Shown one piece after another: positions 52,937-61,867 of a stretch of DNA of 64,000 nucleotides. The first letter of the stretch is position 1. Every line of letters begins with the position of its first letter. The stretch comes from WTAW01 sp964406575 (GTDB lineage Bacteria > Acidobacteriota > Aminicenantia > Aminicenantales > Aminicenantaceae): positions 5,118 to 69,117 of the forward strand of contig CAYOSH010000021.1 of assembly GCA_964406575.1 (NCBI GenBank), given 5' to 3'. The notes beneath the pieces are model-generated. The model saw only the letters and a program-made list of their open reading frames with translations, was not told the DNA's origin and did no database searches. The position numbers were made by a program, and so were the translations under genes.

Positions 52937-53839
52937 GTGAGGAAAGAGTACAATCTCCAAGTTAACGATAAGAATTATATTCTGGGTCGTCGAACCTGGA
53001 TAATGGGGATCCTCAACGTTACCCCCGATTCATTCTCAGATGGTGGCCTTTTTTTTGAGAAGGACAAGGCCATCGAACACGGATTGAGGATGTTTTCCGA
53101 GGGGGCCAACATTATCGACGTGGGCGGAGAAAGTACACGTCCTGGGTCAGACCCTGTTCCGGCGGATGTAGAGCTCAAGCGAGTTCTGCCCGTGATATCA
53201 GGGTTGAGGAAACACACCCGGAACCTGATTTCTGTGGATACATCAAAATCTGAGGTCGCAATAGCCGCACTCGCAGAAGGCGCAAACATCATCAATGACG
53301 TTACCGCTCTCAGGAATGACCCGAAGATGCTTTCTGTCGCTGCTCAAACTGATGCTCCTGTTATTCTCATGCACATGAAAGGTACCCCCAAAACAATGCA
53401 GCGACGGCCCACCTATAAAAACGTGATCGTGGAGATAAAGGCCTTCCTCGAAAAACAGATACAACTTGCCATAAAGAATGGAATAAAAAAAGAGAATATC
53501 ATCCTCGACCCGGGTATCGGATTCGGGAAGAGGTTTGAGGACAACTTGACTCTGATCAGAAATCTCAGCGACTTTGCCACTCTTGACCAGCCCATTCTTG
53601 TGGGTATCTCCCGGAAATCCTTCATCGGAAAGATTTTGGACGTTCCTCCCAGAGAACGAGAGGAAGGGACTCTGGCCTCTGCAGTGATCAGCGTTATCCA
53701 GGGCGCACACATCCTGAGAGTGCATGATGTGGCTCCGATCAAAAGAGCGATTCTTGTAGCTGAAGCCATTTTGGACGACATGTGGGCAGCCGGACTTTTC
53801 GCACACAGAGGAGAATTCAAGAGAAGTCATGCTAACTAA
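52937..53839 (+). CDS. folP: Dihydropteroate synthase
   Basis: It joins para-aminobenzoate to the pterin pyrophosphate in folate synthesis. The pterin pocket blocks are GILNVTPDSFSDGG, DVGGESTRPGSDPV and DPGIGFGKRFEDNL, with VDTSKSEVAIAAL and VGISRKSFIGKIL. The start is GTG at 52937, two bases after ftsH, within a likely five-gene operon. The last codons overlap cdaA by eleven bases. 300 residues is standard. In many bacteria folP is next to ftsH and cdaA-glmM, as here. Confidence 0.96.
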   Translation: MRKEYNLQVNDKNYILGRRTWIMGILNVTPDSFSDGGLFFEKDKAIEHGLRMFSEGANIIDVGGESTRPGSDPVPADVELKRVLPVISGLRKHTRNLISVDTSKSEVAIAALAEGANIINDVTALRNDPKMLSVAAQTDAPVILMHMKGTPKTMQRRPTYKNVIVEIKAFLEKQIQLAIKNGIKKENIILDPGIGFGKRFEDNLTLIRNLSDFATLDQPILVGISRKSFIGKILDVPPREREEGTLASAVISVIQGAHILRVHDVAPIKRAILVAEAILDDMWAAGLFAHRGEFKRSHAN

Positions 53840-54596
53840 TATCATCAATGCTCTCCAACGCTTCACGATCGGTGACTTCTTGGATATTCTTCTCATCACA
53901 TTCATCCTCTATTCCTTCTTCCGTTTGATCAAAGACACAAAATCCTATCAGATGGCCATCGGGATCGCGATTGTCGGAATTCTCTTTTTTATCACGCGCT
54001 GGGGAAACCTGACCGCTTCCCATTGGCTCATCCAGAACTTCATCAATTACTCCATCATAGCGATCATCGTCCTTTTCCAGGGAGAGATCCGGCGATTTTT
54101 GACCACAATTGGGTCCCAGTCTTTCCGAAAATCATCTTCTGGAAAAGCTTTCCAAGACAGGCTGGAAGACCTCTTCCTCGCTGTGGATTATCTTTCTGCC
54201 AAAAAAATCGGCGCACTCATCGCTATCGAGAAGGAAATCTCGTTGAAGAGCTATGCAGACAGAGGAACAAATATCGACGCGGTACTTTCCAAAGACCTCA
54301 TCGTCAGCATCTTTTTTCCCCATTCGCCTCTCCATGACGGGGCGGTCATAATCCGCGGGAACAAGATCCTGGCTGCAGGTGCGCTTCTTCCTCTTCCCGC
54401 GGTCCACAATTTGGGCGAAGAATTCCAGACGCGCACACGGCACCTAGCAGCCCTTGGGCTTTCTCAAGAGACGGATGCGGCTGTTATCGTTGTCTCCGAA
54501 GAAGTGGGGACGGTATCGCTGGCTACAAAAGGGAAATTGAAACGGTGCCTTAGCAAAGAGCAGCTTAAAGAAGCCCTCTTAAAGTATTTCAGATAA
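53829..54596 (+). CDS. cdaA: Diadenylate cyclase (c-di-AMP synthase)
   Basis: It makes c-di-AMP from two ATP; this messenger controls potassium and cell-wall homeostasis. Three N-terminal membrane helices (~5-90) precede the DAC domain, with DGAVII (the DGA motif) and the RHR-type RTRHLAALGLSQETDA site. 255 residues is standard for CdaA. It overlaps folP by eleven bases and its TAA stop overlaps the next ATG by one base (TAATG). Its regulator CdaR-like gene follows, then glmM, the classic order. Confidence 0.96.
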   Translation: MLTNIINALQRFTIGDFLDILLITFILYSFFRLIKDTKSYQMAIGIAIVGILFFITRWGNLTASHWLIQNFINYSIIAIIVLFQGEIRRFLTTIGSQSFRKSSSGKAFQDRLEDLFLAVDYLSAKKIGALIAIEKEISLKSYADRGTNIDAVLSKDLIVSIFFPHSPLHDGAVIIRGNKILAAGALLPLPAVHNLGEEFQTRTRHLAALGLSQETDAAVIVVSEEVGTVSLATKGKLKRCLSKEQLKEALLKYFR

Positions 54597-55339
54597 TGAT
54601 TATAAAACTTCTACGAAACGTATTCTTGAGAAATTGGGGCCTTAAACTGTTCTCCTTTATTATGGCCCTGCTTTTGTGGCTGACCCTCATTCCAGAGGAA
54701 AAGATGTACACGGAGAAAACCATAACGGTTCCCCTGGAACTCTACAACATCCCGCCCCATATGGAGTTGGTGGAGAAAATCCAACCAAGTCTCAACGTGA
54801 CCATCAGAGCATCTAACCGTCTTATCCCCCAGATATCAGCAGCCAATGTCCACGCAGTGCTGGACCTTTCCAGAGCCAGCGTCGATCAAAAACAGTATCC
54901 CTTGAATAAAAACATGGTCAGTATTCCTGCCGGAGCGGAGATCAAAGAGATCTACCCCCGTCAAGTGGACATCGAACTAGAACGGGCACGGGAGATCGTT
55001 ATGCCCATCGAAGCGAATATCATCGGAAAACTCCAGGAGGGTTTGATCCTGAAAAAGGTCGAATTGGTTCCCACAGAGATTTTGGTTAGAGGGCCTGAGA
55101 GCAAAGTTTTGGATACAGCCAAAGTCCGAACAACACCCGTGGACATCTCTCTACTAACGCAATCCACAGAAGTCGAGGCCGATCTCATCCTCCCCGATCC
55201 GGATTTGGAACTCGTGGGATCGGACACAAAGGTCCTTGTGAAACTCCTCATCCAGGGAGAGGTCACCAAAGAGGAAAACACAGAGACAGAGAAGAAACCT
55301 GAGATAAAAACAAAGAGGAAAAACCAAGCTCCCACTTGA
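54596..55339 (+). CDS. cdaR: YbbR-domain protein, CdaA regulator
   Basis: One membrane helix near the start (GLKLFSFIMALLLWLTLIPEEK) is followed by YbbR-type repeats of about 80 residues (VPLELYNIPPHMELVEKIQPSLNVTIRAS, then VDISLLTQSTEVEADLI). CdaR proteins bind and modulate CdaA in the membrane. The ATG overlaps the cdaA stop. A Lys-rich tail ends the protein. Position and shape fit CdaR; the degree of regulation is not provable from the sequence. Confidence 0.88.
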   Translation: MIIKLLRNVFLRNWGLKLFSFIMALLLWLTLIPEEKMYTEKTITVPLELYNIPPHMELVEKIQPSLNVTIRASNRLIPQISAANVHAVLDLSRASVDQKQYPLNKNMVSIPAGAEIKEIYPRQVDIELERAREIVMPIEANIIGKLQEGLILKKVELVPTEILVRGPESKVLDTAKVRTTPVDISLLTQSTEVEADLILPDPDLELVGSDTKVLVKLLIQGEVTKEENTETEKKPEIKTKRKNQAPT

Positions 55340-55390
55340 ATCATCCCCGCGTTTCCGTATAATAATTCTTTTTGAGGAAAAGGAAGTATT

Positions 55391-56734
55391 ATGACCACGG
55401 AAAAATTATTTGGCACTGACGGCATAAGAGCCACTGCCGGAGAGTATCCTCTAGATTACAACTCTGTATATAATCTCGGATATGCACTGATAAAATTGCT
55501 AGATGCCGAACAATTACCGCACCATGTGATCATCGGGCGAGATACAAGGGAATCCGGGGAATGGATCGAGCAGGCGCTGTTCCATGGGATCAAAGATTCT
55601 GGCGGAGAAGTTGTGTCCGCGGGGCTCATCCCGACCTCAGCGATCTCCTTCCTCACGAAAAAACATGCGTTTTCAGCAGGGGTTGTGATCTCCGCTTCCC
55701 ATAATCCCTATCAGGATAATGGCATTAAGATCTTCTCCCCTCAGGGAATAAAAATTGCGAACACCTGGGAAGAGATTCTGGAAAGAGCCATAATCGAGTC
55801 GCGTCGTTCTGTCCAAAGAAAGGACATCGCCATTTCGACTGAGAACGCGTTGAGTCAAGACTATATCCAGTTTTTAGAAAGAGGATTTGAACGTGTCCCG
55901 CTTCCCCGAAAAATAAAAGTCGTCCTTGACTGTTCCAACGGTGCCAGTTCGCACATTGCGCCCATGGTATTTTCTGATCTGGGTTTCGATGTTTTAGCCA
56001 TAAATGCTTCACCTGATGGGACGAATATCAACAAAGTGTGTGGGTCCCTCTATCCTGAAAATTTGGCCAGAAAAGTCGTAGAGATACGCGCGGACATCGG
56101 TGTGGCCTATGATGGGGATGCGGACAGGGCTCTGTGGGTCGACGAAAGAGGACGGATCTTGAACGGGGACCACACATTGTTTGTCCTCGCTCGATTCATG
56201 AAGGAAAAGCGCCGCCTGAAGACAGACACAGTGGTGGCAACTACGATGAGCAATATGGGCCTGGAAAAAGGCTTGGAAGAGTTCGGGCTGAAACTTATCC
56301 GGACAAAAGTCGGCGACAAATATGTGCTCGAAGAAATGATGAAGCTCAAAGCGAACCTGGGGGGTGAACAATCCGGACATACGATCTTTCTCGATGATTG
56401 CCCCACGGGCGACGGGATCCTCACGAGTATAAAGATGCTCGAAGTCATGGCCGAAAAAGACACCACTCTTTCCGCGTTGACAGCTGGATTTAAGGAGTAT
56501 CCGCAAATCCTCAAGAATGTGCCTGTGTCCCAAAAACGGGATTTCCAAGAATATCCCGAGATTGTAAATGCCATTGAAGACGTAAAAAACCTCCTCTCAA
56601 ATTCCGGCCGCCTGAATGTTCGGTATTCAGGGACAGAGCCCCTCGCACGCATCATGATCGAAGGCCCCGATCAGACGCAGATCGAACGTTACGCCGAGCA
56701 ATTGGCAACTGTCATCTCTAAGCACCTCAAGTAA
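55391..56734 (+). CDS. glmM: Phosphoglucosamine mutase
   Basis: It interconverts glucosamine-6- and 1-phosphate, for UDP-GlcNAc and peptidoglycan synthesis. The N terminus KLFGTDGIRATAGEYP is diagnostic, the phospho-Ser region VISASHNPYQDNGIKIF (Ser103), the metal loop DGDADRAL, the sugar loop GGEQSGH and the phosphate-binding RYSGTEPLARIM follow in order. 447 residues is standard. It is the last gene of the ftsH-folP-cdaA-cdaR-glmM run, linking wall precursor supply to c-di-AMP. Confidence 0.97.
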   Translation: MTTEKLFGTDGIRATAGEYPLDYNSVYNLGYALIKLLDAEQLPHHVIIGRDTRESGEWIEQALFHGIKDSGGEVVSAGLIPTSAISFLTKKHAFSAGVVISASHNPYQDNGIKIFSPQGIKIANTWEEILERAIIESRRSVQRKDIAISTENALSQDYIQFLERGFERVPLPRKIKVVLDCSNGASSHIAPMVFSDLGFDVLAINASPDGTNINKVCGSLYPENLARKVVEIRADIGVAYDGDADRALWVDERGRILNGDHTLFVLARFMKEKRRLKTDTVVATTMSNMGLEKGLEEFGLKLIRTKVGDKYVLEEMMKLKANLGGEQSGHTIFLDDCPTGDGILTSIKMLEVMAEKDTTLSALTAGFKEYPQILKNVPVSQKRDFQEYPEIVNAIEDVKNLLSNSGRLNVRYSGTEPLARIMIEGPDQTQIERYAEQLATVISKHLK

Positions 56735-56780
56735 GTTTTATCGGATGATCTCTATATCCGTCATGAAAAGAATTCCGAAA

Positions 56781-56810
56781 AATCAGATTATGTGGTGGAG
56801 AAAACCGTTT
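56781..56810. repeat. Dispersed intergenic repeat, copy 4 (partial)
   Basis: The 3' part of the repeat family: ATCAGATTATGTGGTGGAG and AAAACCG, matching 26418-26507. It sits in the roughly 270-base glmM-pdxJ gap, which otherwise holds only the second repeat at 56869-56894. Confidence 0.45.
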
Positions 56811-56868
56811 GAAGGTTGAGCGGCCATGGTTCCTTGACCGGAGGGAAAGGAGAGCCTCCAATGCCCTT

Positions 56869-56894
56869 ATCACGGAAATAGGGATGCTTATCCG
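56869..56894. repeat. Second dispersed short repeat, copy a
   Basis: Contains ATCACGGAAATA, then GGAT and CTTA. It matches 59907-59931 over about 25 bases. Confidence 0.3.
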
Positions 56895-57003
56895 CCAAAC
56901 TCAAAAGGTGAAAAGTTTGTTGTTTTGTACTAAAATAAATCTTCAAGTATTTTTTGCTTTGTGTGTTTGAAGTTTCCACTTCACTCAAAACATGGAGGGA
57001 CAT

Positions 57004-57714
57004 ATGAAGCTTGCGGTCAACGTGGATCATTTTGCCACCCTAAGAGAAGCCCGGCGCAGCGATGAGCCTGAACCTGTGCTGGCGGCGCTCCTGGCAGAGC
57101 AGGCAGGTGCAGAAGGGATTGTCTGCCATATAAGAGGGGACAGGCGGCATATCAAGGAAAGGGATTTGGCCCTGTTTAGACAGACGATAAAAACCAAACT
57201 CAACATCGAAATGGCCGCCACTGAGGAGATGAAAGCCATCGCACTGAATGTAAAGCCCGATTTCGTCTCTCTCGTTCCTGAGAGGGAAGAGGAACTGACC
57301 ACTGAAGGAGGCCTGGATGTAATGGGGAACAAGGATCATCTGAAAATTCATATTCAGGCATTACAAAAAGAAGGGATCAGGGTGAGTATTTTTGTCGATC
57401 CCGATATCAACCAGGTCACTGCCTGCCGGGATGTAGGTGCGAATTTGATCGAGATCAACACAGCCAGATATTCTGAGCTCAAACCTGGAAAAAAACGCGA
57501 TAAAGCTCTAGCAGAAGTCAGAAGAATCGCCGAACTCGGACACAAGATGGGACTGGAGGTCCATGCCGGACACGGCCTGGATTACAAGAACGTCGGCCCT
57601 ATCGCCAAGATCCCTGAGTTGACAGAATTCAGCATAGGTTTTTCCATCGTCGCCCGTTCTGCGATCGTCGGCGTGGACAAAGCCGTACGGGAAATGGTCG
57701 AACTCCTCAAATAG
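57004..57714 (+). CDS. pdxJ: Pyridoxine 5'-phosphate synthase
   Basis: It condenses deoxyxylulose phosphate with an aminoacetone phosphate to make PNP, the DXP-dependent route to vitamin B6. Its TIM barrel begins LAVNVDHFATLREARRSDEP, and later has RGDRRHIKERDLALF, FVDPDINQVTACRDVGA and VHAGHGLDYKNV, all family blocks. The ATG at 57004 has GGAGGG upstream; the frame from 56992 is longer by four codons. 236 residues is standard. A carbamoylase-type amidase begins 16 bases after its stop. Confidence 0.96.
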   Translation: MKLAVNVDHFATLREARRSDEPEPVLAALLAEQAGAEGIVCHIRGDRRHIKERDLALFRQTIKTKLNIEMAATEEMKAIALNVKPDFVSLVPEREEELTTEGGLDVMGNKDHLKIHIQALQKEGIRVSIFVDPDINQVTACRDVGANLIEINTARYSELKPGKKRDKALAEVRRIAELGHKMGLEVHAGHGLDYKNVGPIAKIPELTEFSIGFSIVARSAIVGVDKAVREMVELLK

Positions 57715-57730
57715 GAATAACAATTTTATC

Positions 57731-58951
57731 ATGAAAATAAATATCGACAGATTAAAAAGAGAGATTGAAGAATTGGGTCAGATCGGACGCGACGCGAATG
57801 GAGGGATCAGCAGGCCTTCTTTCAGCAAAGCCGACCTTGAGGCCCGCGCCTGGCTCAAGGAGAGGATCCAAGGCGCAGGGTTGATCTACGGCCAGGATGG
57901 AGCGGGAAACATCTTCGGCCGCATCGACGCTCCGGGAAAAGCAGTAATGGTGGGATCACACATCGACACAGTCATTAACGGCGGTATGTATGACGGCTCA
58001 GCAGGAGTGCTTGCAGGTTTGGAATGCCTGCGAAGGATAAATAAGGAAGGCCTGAAGCTGAAAAAACCCTTGGAATTGGCCTCGTTCACGGATGAAGAGG
58101 GAAATCTTGTGGGTGATTTCCTGGGAAGCCGTGCCTTTGTCGGCCTTCTCGACCGGAAGATGCTGGAAGAGAGTAGCACACAATTCGGTCATCCCCTTGC
58201 AGACATACTCAGCAGCACAGAATTCTCCATAGACAGCATCATGGACGCGCATAAACAGAAACCAGATGTAGACTTTTTTCTGGAACTCCATCTCGAACAG
58301 GGCCCCGTGTTGGAAACAGAGGAGAAGCCCATTGGCATCGTAGATTGCATCGCCGGAAAAAATTACTGCTTGTGCTGTTTCTTGGGAAGGGCCAGTCATG
58401 CAGGAACAACTCCTTTTGAGCTCCGGAAAGATGCATTCCTCGGTCTTTCCGATTTTGCACTCAAGGCCACACAATATGTGGCCACTCAACATTACGGAAG
58501 TATGGTGACTGTAGGAAAAGTGGCCGTTCATCCAGGAGGTTTCAGCATAGTGCCAGGCCGTGTGGATTTTTCTCTCGATTTCAGGAGCACATCTAAAGAG
58601 ACACTGCAGGATATGGAGCAACGCTTGCTTTCCCTCGCTAAAGAAACGGCATCCGCGAGGGGCTTGGAATTCCAATTCAAAGTTGTGGACAGAACAGAGC
58701 CTGTTACGATCCCATCACACATCATCAACATCTTAAAGGAAGAGTGTGAAGCTCTGGGATATCCCTGCATGACTCTGCCCAGTGGGGCGGGTCATGATGC
58801 GCAGATCTTGGCCGCCATCGCCGATGTCGGGATGATCTTTATCCCCTGTGAGGATGGAATCAGCCATTCCCCCCAAGAAAAGATCAATTGGGACGACCTG
58901 GAAAAGGGAACGAACCTGCTGCTGAATACTCTTTTAAGACTCGCTTTGTGA
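57731..58951 (+). CDS. M20 family hydantoinase/carbamoylase-type amidohydrolase
   Basis: 406 residues, a zinc-dependent peptidase-fold amidohydrolase related to N-carbamoyl-L-amino-acid hydrolase and allantoate amidohydrolase. Metal ligands appear in VGSHIDTVINGGMYDGSAG (His, Asp), ASFTDEEGNLVGDFLGS (Glu-Glu), and HLEQGPVLE. The dimerisation lid includes GRASHAGTTPFELRKDAF. The substrate is uncertain; family members release amino acids from N-carbamoyl or ureido compounds. Cotranscription with pdxJ is likely given the 16-base gap. Confidence 0.85.
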   Translation: MKINIDRLKREIEELGQIGRDANGGISRPSFSKADLEARAWLKERIQGAGLIYGQDGAGNIFGRIDAPGKAVMVGSHIDTVINGGMYDGSAGVLAGLECLRRINKEGLKLKKPLELASFTDEEGNLVGDFLGSRAFVGLLDRKMLEESSTQFGHPLADILSSTEFSIDSIMDAHKQKPDVDFFLELHLEQGPVLETEEKPIGIVDCIAGKNYCLCCFLGRASHAGTTPFELRKDAFLGLSDFALKATQYVATQHYGSMVTVGKVAVHPGGFSIVPGRVDFSLDFRSTSKETLQDMEQRLLSLAKETASARGLEFQFKVVDRTEPVTIPSHIINILKEECEALGYPCMTLPSGAGHDAQILAAIADVGMIFIPCEDGISHSPQEKINWDDLEKGTNLLLNTLLRLAL

Positions 58952-59142
58952 ACCCTCTCCCAATTTAAGGTCAAAGTCACATTCATGGATTTTTATTTCA
59001 TTTGATCTAGCCCAGATCCCTGAGCCTCCCGAACCGCTCTGTAGTATCCATTTTCAAAGCTTGCCTTTTTCCCGCGATGACGGGTAAAATCCCAAAAAAG
59101 ATATCTGAGTTCTCTCCTCGCAAAGACTGATGCTGATCCGAC

Positions 59143-59571
59143 TCAGCGTTCCATATCTTCAGTTGAAGGACGAAAACGCCGACCGGCTTTTTTCTGAGAC
59201 TGTTTTTTCTTCGCCTCCAGAATCTTCATCTTGGCCCTTTTTGAACGTTTTCTCTTCTGGCGGCGTATCTTTTCGATCCTTTGCTGTTCTTCACTCTCCT
59301 TGCCCAAGATCAGGGCTTCGATCTTGTCAGTCAGAATCTTTCGTGCATGATACCTGTTCAGGCTCTGGTATCTTTCTTTCTGGCATTTGACTTCGATCTC
59401 TGTGGGCAGGTGTTTCAGATAAACACATGTCGAAGTCTTGTTGACCTTCTGGCCGCCGTGTCCGCTGGAACGGATAAACTTCTCAACAAGGTCCTCTTCG
59501 CGAATTCCCAGGCGTTCCATTTTTTCGCGGAGGGCCTCTTCTTTTTTTACGCTCACGCCAAAAAACATCAT
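59143..59571 (-). CDS. GGQ-containing peptide-chain-release-factor-like protein
   Basis: A 142-residue protein with the release-factor catalytic motif SGHGGQKVNKTST (Gly39-Gly40-Gln41) and a Lys/Arg-rich C-terminal tail, but no codon-recognition domains. It resembles the ArfB/C12orf65 and prfH-like class that frees stalled ribosomes by hydrolysing peptidyl-tRNA. It may act alone. The upstream region (59572-60019) is a divergent gap shared with an M14 peptidase. About 190 bases downstream (58952-59142) hold nothing I can support. Confidence 0.85.
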   Translation of the reverse strand: MMFFGVSVKKEEALREKMERLGIREEDLVEKFIRSSGHGGQKVNKTSTCVYLKHLPTEIEVKCQKERYQSLNRYHARKILTDKIEALILGKESEEQQRIEKIRRQKRKRSKRAKMKILEAKKKQSQKKAGRRFRPSTEDMER

Positions 59572-59810
59572 TTTTTTCTCATTTTGTGTTCGTATTCTTT
59601 TGTTTTTAAGCAGACTTTGAGTTTCTGAGCGTTTCCTGTGTTCGATTATATATTATCGATCAGACGAGATAAAAATGCAAAGTGCGATAAACCTCATGGG
59701 GAAGATGCCATTCAGGAAGGGAACTCTAAAGAGGAACAGGACTCTCTCATTCGATTCTCTGGAAGCATCCCTCTTTCCGTGATAGACACATTAGACGAAA
59801 AAAAGAGCGA

Positions 59811-59874
59811 GTCACTGTCCTTATGAGTCGGATGGTGGTGGGTGGGGGGGTCTTCGACGAATATGGACAGTGAC
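59811..59874. repeat. Ten-base inverted repeat with G-rich loop
   Basis: A perfect 10-base inverted pair, with a 44-base interior holding GGTGGTGGGTGGGGGGG on the plus strand. The arms resemble the GGGGACTGTCACC repeats at 43892-43948. The G-run could form a quadruplex. Confidence 0.55.
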
Positions 59875-59906
59875 GACCTTCTGCTGTTAACATTTGACTT
59901 AGGAGC

Positions 59907-59931
59907 ATCACGGAAATAAGGATCCTTACCG
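59907..59931. repeat. Second dispersed short repeat, copy b
   Basis: Contains ATCACGGAAATA, then GGAT and CTTA, as at 56869-56894. Confidence 0.3.
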
Positions 59932-60019
59932 ATTCTCTAGTTCGCCTTGCGATTTTATCTAAACTTGTATACACTTTTCATCCATCAATTCATGAAATAA
60001 ACCAGGAAGGACCTTGCAA

Positions 60020-61684
60020 ATGAAAACATTAAAAAACCCTGTGTTTTTGCTCGCTGCTCTTTTGTTTAGCTCTGTCCATATGTCGTTTTCGTTTCTGCCT
60101 TCGGCAGCCGCCGATCAAGAGCTAAAAACAGTGGCTGAATCCAGCAATTTCACCGCAACGTCTCAGTATGCGGATGTCCAAACATTCATAAACTCACTCC
60201 AGGGGCTGAGCCCCTCCCTTCGGGTGGAGACTCTCTGCGTGAGCACGGAGGGGCGGGACGTTCCTCTCCTTGTCATCGGGGCGCCCCCCCCAACATCTCC
60301 ACTGGAACTCCGGCACGACAAGAGGCTCGTTGTTTACATCCAGGCCAATATACACGCGGGAGAAGTTGAGGGGAAAGAGGCATCGTTGATGTTGGCCAGG
60401 GATATCCTTCTTGACAGAGACCGCCCTTATTTGGGCAGGCTTGTCATCCTCATTGCACCGATCTTCAACGCAGACGGGAATGAGAAGATCAGCAAGGCAA
60501 ACAGAAGAAACCAGGTCGGTCCTGAAGAGGGCGTTGGCATCCGGTACAACGGCCAGAATCTCGACCTGAACAGGGACGGCATCAAGATGGAGAGCCCCGA
60601 AGTTCAGGGTTTGGCCCGCAATGTGCTCAACCGGTGGGACCCCGTCCTCCTTGTCGACTGTCACACAACCAACGGCTCCTACCACAAAGAGCCGGTCACT
60701 TATGCCTGGCCCCTAAACCCGAACGGAGACCTGTCCATCATCAGCTACATAAGGGAGAGTATGATGCCCTGGGTGAATAAAATTCTGAAGGACAAATATA
60801 ACACACTCTCCATCCCCTACGGGAATTTTTTGGACCCTAGGGATCCGGAAAAAGGCTGGCAGCCGGCCGGTCCTGAATCCCGCTACATCACAAATTACAT
60901 CGGCCTCCGGAACAGGATGGCCCTTTTGTTGGAAAACTATGCCTACGCCGATTACAAAACCCGAGTGTACAGCAATTATTTTTTCCTCCGGACAGTGCTC
61001 GATTATTGTTATAACCACAACAATGAGATCCAGCAGCTCATCCAGGAGACAGACCAACGGACAATCCAAAAAGGCCTAAATCCTGCGGAATCGGACAGGT
61101 TTGCCACAAGCTACGACCTAAAGCCCCTCAAGGACCCTGTGACGATTCTGGGGTGGGAGATGGAGGTCAATCCCGATGCGCAAAGCTGGCCGAGGGTCAA
61201 AAAAACCGATATTGAGAGAACTTATACCATACCCTATTACTGTGACTATCACCCAAAAACCAGCATCCCATTCCCCTTTGCCTACTTGATGACAGTTGCC
61301 GATGCAGATATCGTCACAAAGCTCCATCAACACGGGATCCTGGTGGAAAAATTGACTAACCGTGTAAGCCTGGAGGTGGAATTTTTCCAGATCACAGAGG
61401 TCAAAGGAGCGGAAAGGATCTACCAAGGACACCGCCCGAATTCCGTCAAAGGGGAATATACCATCGAAAAAAAGGACTTTCCCAAGGGCACACTCCTCAT
61501 CCGCACGGCACAACCCCTTGGCAACCTGGCGGCTTACCTTCTGGAAGCCGAAAGCGATGACGGCCTCCTGGTGTGGAATTATTTTGATAAGTACATTGTT
61601 CCCCAGTGGCAACGGAACCCGCAGGCCTACCCTGTCTACCGCCTCCTGAAGCCGGCTATTCTTGCAACCCAGACCGTCCGCTAA
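60020..61684 (+). CDS. Secreted M14-family zinc carboxypeptidase
   Basis: 554 residues with a signal peptide (FLLAALLFSSVHMSFSFLPSA) and an M14 fold. The zinc ligands His and Glu are in IQANIHAGEVEGKEASLML; the third His in DCHTTNGSYHK. NLDLNRDGIKMESPEVQ is a substrate-binding loop. It lacks the typical propeptide. The ATG at 60020 has AGGAAGG upstream. The exported peptidase would add to peptide use with the S46 and S41 enzymes. The specificity cannot be told. Confidence 0.87.
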   Translation: MKTLKNPVFLLAALLFSSVHMSFSFLPSAAADQELKTVAESSNFTATSQYADVQTFINSLQGLSPSLRVETLCVSTEGRDVPLLVIGAPPPTSPLELRHDKRLVVYIQANIHAGEVEGKEASLMLARDILLDRDRPYLGRLVILIAPIFNADGNEKISKANRRNQVGPEEGVGIRYNGQNLDLNRDGIKMESPEVQGLARNVLNRWDPVLLVDCHTTNGSYHKEPVTYAWPLNPNGDLSIISYIRESMMPWVNKILKDKYNTLSIPYGNFLDPRDPEKGWQPAGPESRYITNYIGLRNRMALLLENYAYADYKTRVYSNYFFLRTVLDYCYNHNNEIQQLIQETDQRTIQKGLNPAESDRFATSYDLKPLKDPVTILGWEMEVNPDAQSWPRVKKTDIERTYTIPYYCDYHPKTSIPFPFAYLMTVADADIVTKLHQHGILVEKLTNRVSLEVEFFQITEVKGAERIYQGHRPNSVKGEYTIEKKDFPKGTLLIRTAQPLGNLAAYLLEAESDDGLLVWNYFDKYIVPQWQRNPQAYPVYRLLKPAILATQTVR

Positions 61685-61867
61685 AGTCAACTTGCGCACA
61701 ACTCATAGAAGCCTCCCCAACTTATGAATAGGATCTCACGCTTGAATGTTTGTTCATGAATTGTGGGAATTTATGCAAGACATCTCACAGGTAAGTCTGG
61801 ACCTGATAATTTGATATTTTAGAATTGACTCGGAAATTTGGGATGTGAGATCTCGATTGAGTGTGTG

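Larger units (their letters stand above)
59572..60019. other. Divergent intergenic region with inverted repeat
   Basis: About 450 bases without a gene between the GGQ protein and the M14 peptidase. It carries an inverted pair GTCACTGTCC (59811-59820) and GGACAGTGAC (59865-59874) flanking a G-rich stretch, and a short repeat at 59907-59931. A TATACA near 59968 may serve the peptidase gene. Confidence 0.4.

Noticed and set aside
59638..59826. Plus-strand frame of 62 codons in the peptidase upstream gap
   Set aside because: No motif or ribosome site, and it runs into the inverted repeat.
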